Origin: Polytrichum commune
Lineage: Eukaryota > Streptophyta > Polytrichopsida > Polytrichales > Polytrichaceae
Reading direction: 5' to 3'
NCBI GenBank assembly: GCA_950295325.1
Contig: OX485807.1
Coordinates: forward strand, 27,623,666-27,687,665
Length of the DNA: 64,000 nt
Below the pieces are notes generated by a model. It worked only from the letters and a program-made list of their open reading frames with translations, had not been told where the DNA came from and did no database searches. This document shows positions 58,208 through 64,000 of the stretch, one piece after another. Both the position numbers and the translations under genes were made by a program. Position 1 is the stretch's first letter, and each line of letters opens with the position of its first letter.

Positions 58208-61200
58208 ATGGAGGGACGTGGACGCGGTGGAGGGCGCACAGGAGCTTTTCACCAATTTCCTGGGTCAACGATTGTGGACCCCTCAATGGGGTTGATGTGC
58301 TCACCGTTCCCTCAAGCGGCGCATGTGGGAGCTGCGATGGCAGGTTTCAACGCGTACCAATATGCTGCTGCCATGCGCAGCCCGGCCATGCAACGTGGCG
58401 ACGGCTTACCTGCAGCGTTCCCTTTCGATGCTGGTTACTTCTTCAACCCTGCCATGATGTACCAGAACCCCTTTGGCCCCGATGGCACATCTGATGTGCA
58501 CACACCTACGGCAGATGTTGGATTCAAGGTCCCTTCGACTCCCTCAGGGTCAAAAAGCAAAAACAAAGACCATGCTGCAGAGACCGTGGACCTAGAGGTG
58601 AGCCAAAATCTCTCCCATAATGCCAAAAGGGCTCTCAACAGACGCCTGCACGCTGAATTTGACGAACAAGTGCGCACCATACAGGAGACTAGAGGTGCGC
58701 CTGTGATCAGGTTGAGGACAAATTCTAGAGGGCAGGTCTGCGAGCTAAAAACGAAGTGGCACGCAGCCATTAAAGCTTTGTGCCAACGGTACTTGCGTTA
58801 TAGCATTCGCAAGTTTGAGAAGCAGGACAAAAGGTTGGTGAATTGCATCATTGATGCAATTACCAACAAAATGTTCCGCTATGAGCCGTATCCTCTTGCG
58901 GAGGGCGCGGTCCTACAATTCATGCAGTCCCACATGAATACTTCCAGGTCTAGGTACAAGTCTCACTGGCTTTCGGAAGGTTGCAACGATAACAAGCCAC
59001 ACCCCAGCATGTCACCGGGGGATTGGGCTGATTGTGCGAAATTCTGGAAATCCGAAGAGGGCCATCAATTGTCGAAGCGCATGTCACATGTCCGCAGTTA
59101 TGTGGGACGCCCTAAAGACTGTGGGCAGGAGACAGATTTTTTGGGGGAGCACAACATGGTGTGTTGCTCTCATCGTTTTACGAAGAGTCAACATTTTAAT
59201 TTGGGCCCAGCTTGAATGTAGTGCATTCTGACTTTAGGCCTGTTGTTGTACAGGAAGCCCGCATTGGCGTTCCCGCAGCGGAGGGAGCGAAAGCTACAGA
59301 ATTGCCCGGCCATGGCGGTGGCCGTGGACAGTCTGTTGTTGCAACTCCAGACAAGGTAGGCCATTATGCATGCTGCCACTTCTCAGTAGTTGTTGATGCG
59401 CGTATGTCAGTTAATTTCGAATAGGCTGGCTGCACCTAGAAAAGAATTTTTTTCAGCGCAGAGATCGATGCAAGGTGGTGCACAAGAGTTGGTTCACCGG
59501 AATTGCGGTGTAATTTTTCCTGTCGGTCGTCATTTATGCACCATGTTTGAAAGCGGGCTGGAAATGACTGGATCGTGGACCTTGAGGAAATTTTGTATGT
59601 ATGACCTGCAGGCATTGATTAGGTGGCTAGGAGCGCATTATGCGTCATATGATGAATTCAGCTTTTGGCGCACAGAATCAAGACGTGATCACTCTAAGTT
59701 GTTGGAGCAGATGGAGCACTTGCAGCACCAAGTAAATTCGCTAAGTTCCAAAGTTGGCCCCTCATCGCCTTTGAGTACACCCACTCGCCTAATCGATGAC
59801 GTGCAATCACCTGAAATAATTAGCCGCACCGCACGAGCCTCAGAGAGGATGGCGAGGGGGGCTAGCATGCACACCCAAGGAATGCGGAGGGCACCACGCA
59901 AGGATCTGGAGGAATTTTTCAACGATTGTGACGATGCAGTCCCAACTACACAAATCTTGCCTAGTCGGGTGCCACACGGCTCCAAGTCTCCTGCCACATT
60001 GTCTCCTGCATCAAGGGAGCCTCGATTTCCACGAGGCACAAAGTTTCCTAGGACAACCTCCCATGCACGTAGGGACAATCGCTTGGCATCACGCTCGAAG
60101 TCTCCTGGCACATTAGCCCGTGGTCTGAAGACAACTCGGCAAGGGCATGCCCCTCAGCGGGACACGGCCATGACGCAGTCAACTTTGGAAAGGAGCGTAA
60201 AGAAGGCAAAGGCCAAGGACGGGGGAGAAGGTAAGTTGGCTGCGAGTAATGGTTTCAGCAGTTTTTATTACAAACATGCAGTCTGTATTGGCAATGACAT
60301 CTCCAGTGAATGCATGCATCCAAAATTGGACGTCCACTCGCAGTGAATTGGTGCAAGTTAAGTGCAGAGGTGCGTGTTGGATGTATGATGTTCAATGCGC
60401 AGAGCCCAAGGTGAACTTGGAAGAGGGAACCAAAACTGTTGCTGGAAGAACAAGGTCAGGTCGTGTTGCTTCGCAAGAAATTGCGAATGATTCGCCAGAT
60501 AAGGTACGCCATCAGTGATGACGTGTTTTAATGTGATTGCGACCTATGTCAGAGTATTCGGACCGCTGCCTGCATTGATTATGAGGAGCCCCTCATCACC
60601 TGCCCGCGACATCGGTGTGTGGCCTCAGGAAGTTGTGTTTTCTGTTGCTAAGGAGCGTGAATGTGCGTGCAGGAGCCAAAGTGGGACAAATTCTTGAAAG
60701 GATTTGGACGTGCATTGCGGCCTGCAAAGGATAGCGGGGCCACAATAGTAACGGAATGTGTGGAAGTACCCATCGAGGACTTTGTGGAGGTTCGACAAAT
60801 TTTTCTGATCATGTACTTCTCTTTGTAGTTGTGGTTGTAGTTGTGGTTGTGTGCATCGCAGTAGGCAATGCATGTATGTGTTGACGTTGAAGACCCATGT
60901 GCAATGGCAGGTGCCACCAGGAGGAGAAGAGGCTCCAGCGGCAAGAGGGAACCCACCTCGGGTAGGATATCCAACCGGATCTATGGTGGAGCTCTTCCAT
61001 CCCGACCATGACACGGAGATTATTGGGAAGGGAAGGTGCGGCAAGCATTGCACCAAAGAGGACATTATTGAGGAATACAGAAGTTTGGGGGCGCAATCAG
61101 TGACTGTCACCGAATGTTTGAAGGATGGAGTGCCGCTTATCTTGGACATGGACAATGAACCACGCTTGGAGAACCTAGACGATGCAGTGGGCTACCAAAT

Positions 61201-61246
61201 TTTGTGGCCAATTATGTATTTGCAGCGAGTTCTTCGTCCGACATAG
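58208..61246 (+). CDS. Second CACTA gene: Transposase_24-like (Ptta/En/Spm) protein with DUF8039-like C terminus
   Basis: The exons inferred from frame and GT-AG signals are 58208 (or 58109)-59158, 59254-59355, 59612 (or 59462)-60230, 60403-60503, 60673-60789 and 60911-61246; phases join throughout, giving about 740-790 residues without the candidate upstream exon. Residues about 184-298 (KTKWHAAIKALCQRYLRYSI, FRYEPYPLAEGAVLQFMQSH, SRYKSHWLSEGCNDNKPHPS, DWADCAKFWKSEEGHQLSKR) resemble Transposase_24, found in the accessory gene of plant En/Spm elements. A helical stretch (LLEQMEHLQHQVNSL) could be a coiled coil. A long basic Ser/Pro/Arg-rich linker repeats SKSPATL/SKSPGTL motifs. The last exon (VELFHPDHDTEIIGKGRCGK, ILWPIMYLQRVL) resembles DUF8039. 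The likely role is binding element ends to assist the TNP2 transposase; this is inferred from family context. The ATG at 58208 is conservative; 58154 is in frame and precedes a hydrophobic run that may be spurious. Confidence 0.8.
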
Positions 61247-62105
61247 GGCACCTCATTTGTGTTTTGGAATCCTATGCAGTACATAGGAAGGGATGACCGA
61301 GAGGGTATGTAGTGCGGGCCGCAATGCATAGTGATGAACTGCGCTCACTCGCAATTTTTGAATTAAGTAGGCTATGGTATACATTGGGATGTCCAAGATG
61401 CCCGTCAACTGTCTCTGGAATTAATGTATCGATGGCTCATCTGGGCATGAACCAAAGTAAATACTTACTTCAGCATAAATTGCCAAGTCGTGTGGTAGCC
61501 TCATGGGATGACGAAATGTGTGGCATCATTATTTTCTCTAAGTTTTCTCTTTGCAAGAACAACGATCCTGGTTTTGGGTGTCAATTGTCTGCCCTTGATG
61601 GATGCACATGGATGCGCACATATATTGAATGTACGCACAAACGACATACATATGTCCAGGGTTACCCCACGCGCGCAGATTTATTTTGTGATTTTTGTAG
61701 ATGTTAGGATGTCATCCCCCAAAAACGCAAAATCATAATTAACACTTTGCATGGGCGTATGTAATTAAGTTACATATATAGCTATATATATTAATATATA
61801 TAGCATTACAAAAGTTATGCACAGAATAATTGTCATCACTTGCTGGCACCTGCAAACTAGCTAGCTACCATGTATAGATCAAATATATTAAACTTGTGAG
61901 ACGGCGACCACATATATATATATATATATAAGTAATTTTTCACTTTTTTTTTGGCAGTGACATGAAAGTAGCTAACTACATGCAATTCCCAACCAGTCTT
62001 GATAATAACCATTACAAGTAATATTACTTGTATTTAATTTGCGTACATGCTCACATAAAAATCACTTGTCCCTCGTCGGTCCCCCAGTTAAACTCGTCCT
62101 ACGCA
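61247..62105. other. Right subterminal region of the CACTA element
   Basis: Non-coding. It contains a 16-bp perfect palindrome CAAGTAATATTACTTG (about 62016-62031), an AT microsatellite at 61911-61930 and AT-rich palindromes at 61775-61805. Confidence 0.45.
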
Positions 62106-62183
62106 ACTCTGTGTTGCCAATGTCTCATGCAACACAGAGTCTAGTTATTATCTGTGTTGCAGAATCCACATTTGCTAGTAGTG
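62106..62183. repeat. Terminal hairpin and right terminus of the CACTA element
   Basis: ACTCTGTGTTGC (62106-62117) and its exact reverse complement (62129-62140) enclose an 11-base loop. CTGTGTTGC appears again at about 62152. The sequence ends in CTAGTAGTG at 62183, the plant CACTA terminus. Confidence 0.7.
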
Positions 62184-63439
62184 TATATATATGCAAACGT
62201 TATTGTAGTTAAGAAGAAAGAAGGGATGAAGGAGGGGAGAAGGTCAAACATGACCAAAATCCCTAAATTCTCCTTTTTGAACATATATTAAAAAAACCAA
62301 CTAATCCACTTTTTGGTGCACGGTCACTTTTCTTGGTCCACATTCAATTTACACCTAATGAGGGGCCCAAAGGCTATGAAAGGCCTGGACTGGATGCCTA
62401 GAGGTCTCAAAGTGTCACGTTTGCTGATTGCCAATATGATATTATTTTGTCAACACAAGTAAAAAAATTAAGTGACATTTGTTTACATGATGGCATTTAG
62501 CGTAACACATTGGAATACTTGAGATGAGAGTTTTGCATTGTGGCATGCAAGGGGGAAAATGTTATTAAGCGTACTAATGGCAAGTTACATGTGTTTGCAT
62601 TTTAGTATGCAAGAGGAAGATGCTCTTGAGCATACAAATGCCGAGTGTCATTTGTTCATACACTTTAGTCAACTTGTAGACCATTGTGTAACATAGGCAT
62701 ACCTCATAACACCATTGGACATACTCATGCCAAGATATTAGTAAGCGCACTTGAACACCAAGTATCATGAGGTGACATTAATGATGAAGTTTATGATTGT
62801 TATTGTAACCTAGCATATGCATGAAAATAGGGTAATTGACACTAGTACGCATGTGATACTAAATACCACAAACGTTGTAGTTGTTTGAATGTGAAAACTA
62901 AATGGGTAGATGGAATCATGCTCTTTGAATGAGCACCGTGGAATGCATTTGTGAGAACCTTTGAAAAGACACTCTTTAGAAGATATAAATACTAATATCA
63001 TATACAAAAGATTGTTAAATCCATCACGCACTAGTTAAAACGACCACAATCAATTTGTAAGGTGTCAACTAGGCTCTAACTTGTCATCCAAGCTGGCCAA
63101 GTTTACGAATTCTAACAAAGAACTAATACCTTTCTCCTTTTCACGTGTGTGATGAAAAATCAAGTTTTAACAGGTCATGTGACTACGTGATGCATCTTTG
63201 TGGTTGTTTTAACAAACTATGTGGTCAATTTAACAATTCCGTATGTATACTGCTTTTTCTATTGAACTTTTTTATTAGCAGTTTCTTAGATGGTGGCAAG
63301 AGAGGCGACATGCCACATCAATATACGTATGGACCAGCCTGTTTCTGGAAGCTGTCTCCAGCTTGGATGGAAAAATCACAAAAGGAACCGAAAGGAGTTT
63401 ACATAAGTCAAGCATTCACATGATGAGGTTCCTAGTAAA
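62184..63439. other. No gene recognised
   Basis: Short frames only; no repeats recognised. Confidence 0.4.
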
Positions 63440-63830
63440 GTATACCCTCGAGAGGTCTTATGAATGGTTACTTTTTCCGACTAGCTTGTTTCCCGACTAG
63501 CCCACTTCTCGTACGATATGAAACACGTGATTAGTATGAGATGGTTAGCAAATCCGAGTCGAGGCCATAGCCACTTTCCTCATAATTTTCAGAGCTCGTA
63601 TGAACATCTTATTCATAATCAAAGTGAAGATTCTCGTGCTCGTGAAATGGTCATATAGGTCCCTTTCCAATTATGTTGACTATTGAAATTAGAATGGTTA
63701 TCATGTTTTGGACACGTAGTCCAATCTCTTTTGAACAAATGTCTTTTTGGTGTCCATTCATGGACTCACACCCGAGCACACACCACTTGAATCTGGGTGT
63801 CCGATTAAGATAAGAAACCAAATTAATCAT
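63440..63830 (-). repeat. Family D repeat, inverted copy
   Basis: GGTTACTTTTTCCGACTAGC, TAGTATGAGATGGTTAGCAA, GTGAAGATTCTCGTGCTCG, TTATGTTGACTATTGAAATT and TGGGTGTCCGATTAAGATAA lie in the order expected for the reverse of 12946-13300. GACTAGCTTGTTTCCC near the start is partly duplicated. Confidence 0.75.
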
Positions 63831-63959
63831 GTCTATCTTAGGCATGACTATGATGTAGCATGTGTATTAATTGTCACAACCAAGCTCGAACACTTTGTAA
63901 AAATTGTATTTGGCAAAACAAGGTCATGAGGTAAGCATGCCTTCAACAAACACTTTTAG

Positions 63960-64000
63960 TTTTGCACCCACTTCTCGAAGGATATGAATCACACTATTTG
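63960..64000 (-). repeat. Start of another inverted family D copy at the window edge
   Basis: CACCCACTTCTCGAAGGATAT followed by GAATCACAC matches 63500-63530. The rest lies outside the window. Confidence 0.5.

Larger units (their letters stand above)
51128..62183. mobile_element. CACTA (En/Spm) element, about 11 kb, with two divergent genes
   Basis: The element is defined by the TNP2 transposase gene (minus strand, 51166-55222) and a Transposase_24-like second gene (plus strand, to 61246). The right boundary is set by the CTAGTAGTG terminus at 62175-62183 (CACTACTAG on the opposite strand), preceded by a 12-bp perfect hairpin at 62106-62140 and further copies of CTGTGTTGC, typical of CACTA subterminal regions. 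The left boundary is uncertain; 51128 is only the best candidate. No 3-bp duplication can be checked without the left end. Confidence 0.75.

Overview
The window looks like a gene-poor, repeat-dominated nuclear segment from a land plant with a large genome. The grounds are: one gene of the plant O-fucosyltransferase family with five GT-AG introns; a CACTA (En/Spm) element with a TNP2 transposase and a second Transposase_24-like gene; Stowaway-type and Tourist-type MITEs; a pogo/Tigger-type element; a decayed LINE; and two and a half telomere-type CCCTAAA units. Nothing prokaryotic or organellar was seen. I cannot name the species or clade.

Layout. 0-17 kb and 19-38 kb are mostly ordinary AT-rich DNA packed with short, old, dispersed repeats. 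Named here for convenience: family A (about 210 bp, ten copies), family B (about 500 bp, Tourist-like, with TTA target duplications), family D (300-400 bp), family E (400-500 bp) and family F (about 235 bp with inverted ends). Distinct single elements are a 289-bp fold-back (7345-7633), a 513-bp Stowaway element with a family A copy inside it (8562-9074), a MITE carrying five 74-bp tandem units (19344-19795), and a 0.33-kb element with ACTACACTAA ends (20075-20407). A broken LINE lies at 17.67-19.13 kb. 40.5-44.1 kb holds the only convincing host gene. 47.5-48.3 kb is a pogo-type element that keeps the tail of its transposase. 51.1-62.2 kb is a CACTA element: the TNP2 gene on the minus strand and the second gene on the plus strand diverge from a shared central region. 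62.2-64 kb returns to dispersed repeats.

How the parts relate. The two CACTA genes probably formed one transposition module: the TNP2 protein is the DDE transposase, and the second protein is presumably the accessory DNA-binding factor. The transposase frame now has an amber codon near its C terminus and no matching left terminus was found, so this copy is probably old or non-autonomous. The small elements show nested insertion (A in A, A in Stowaway) and would be useful for relative dating. All exon structures were deduced by eye from reading frame and splice signals. No alignments or searches were run.
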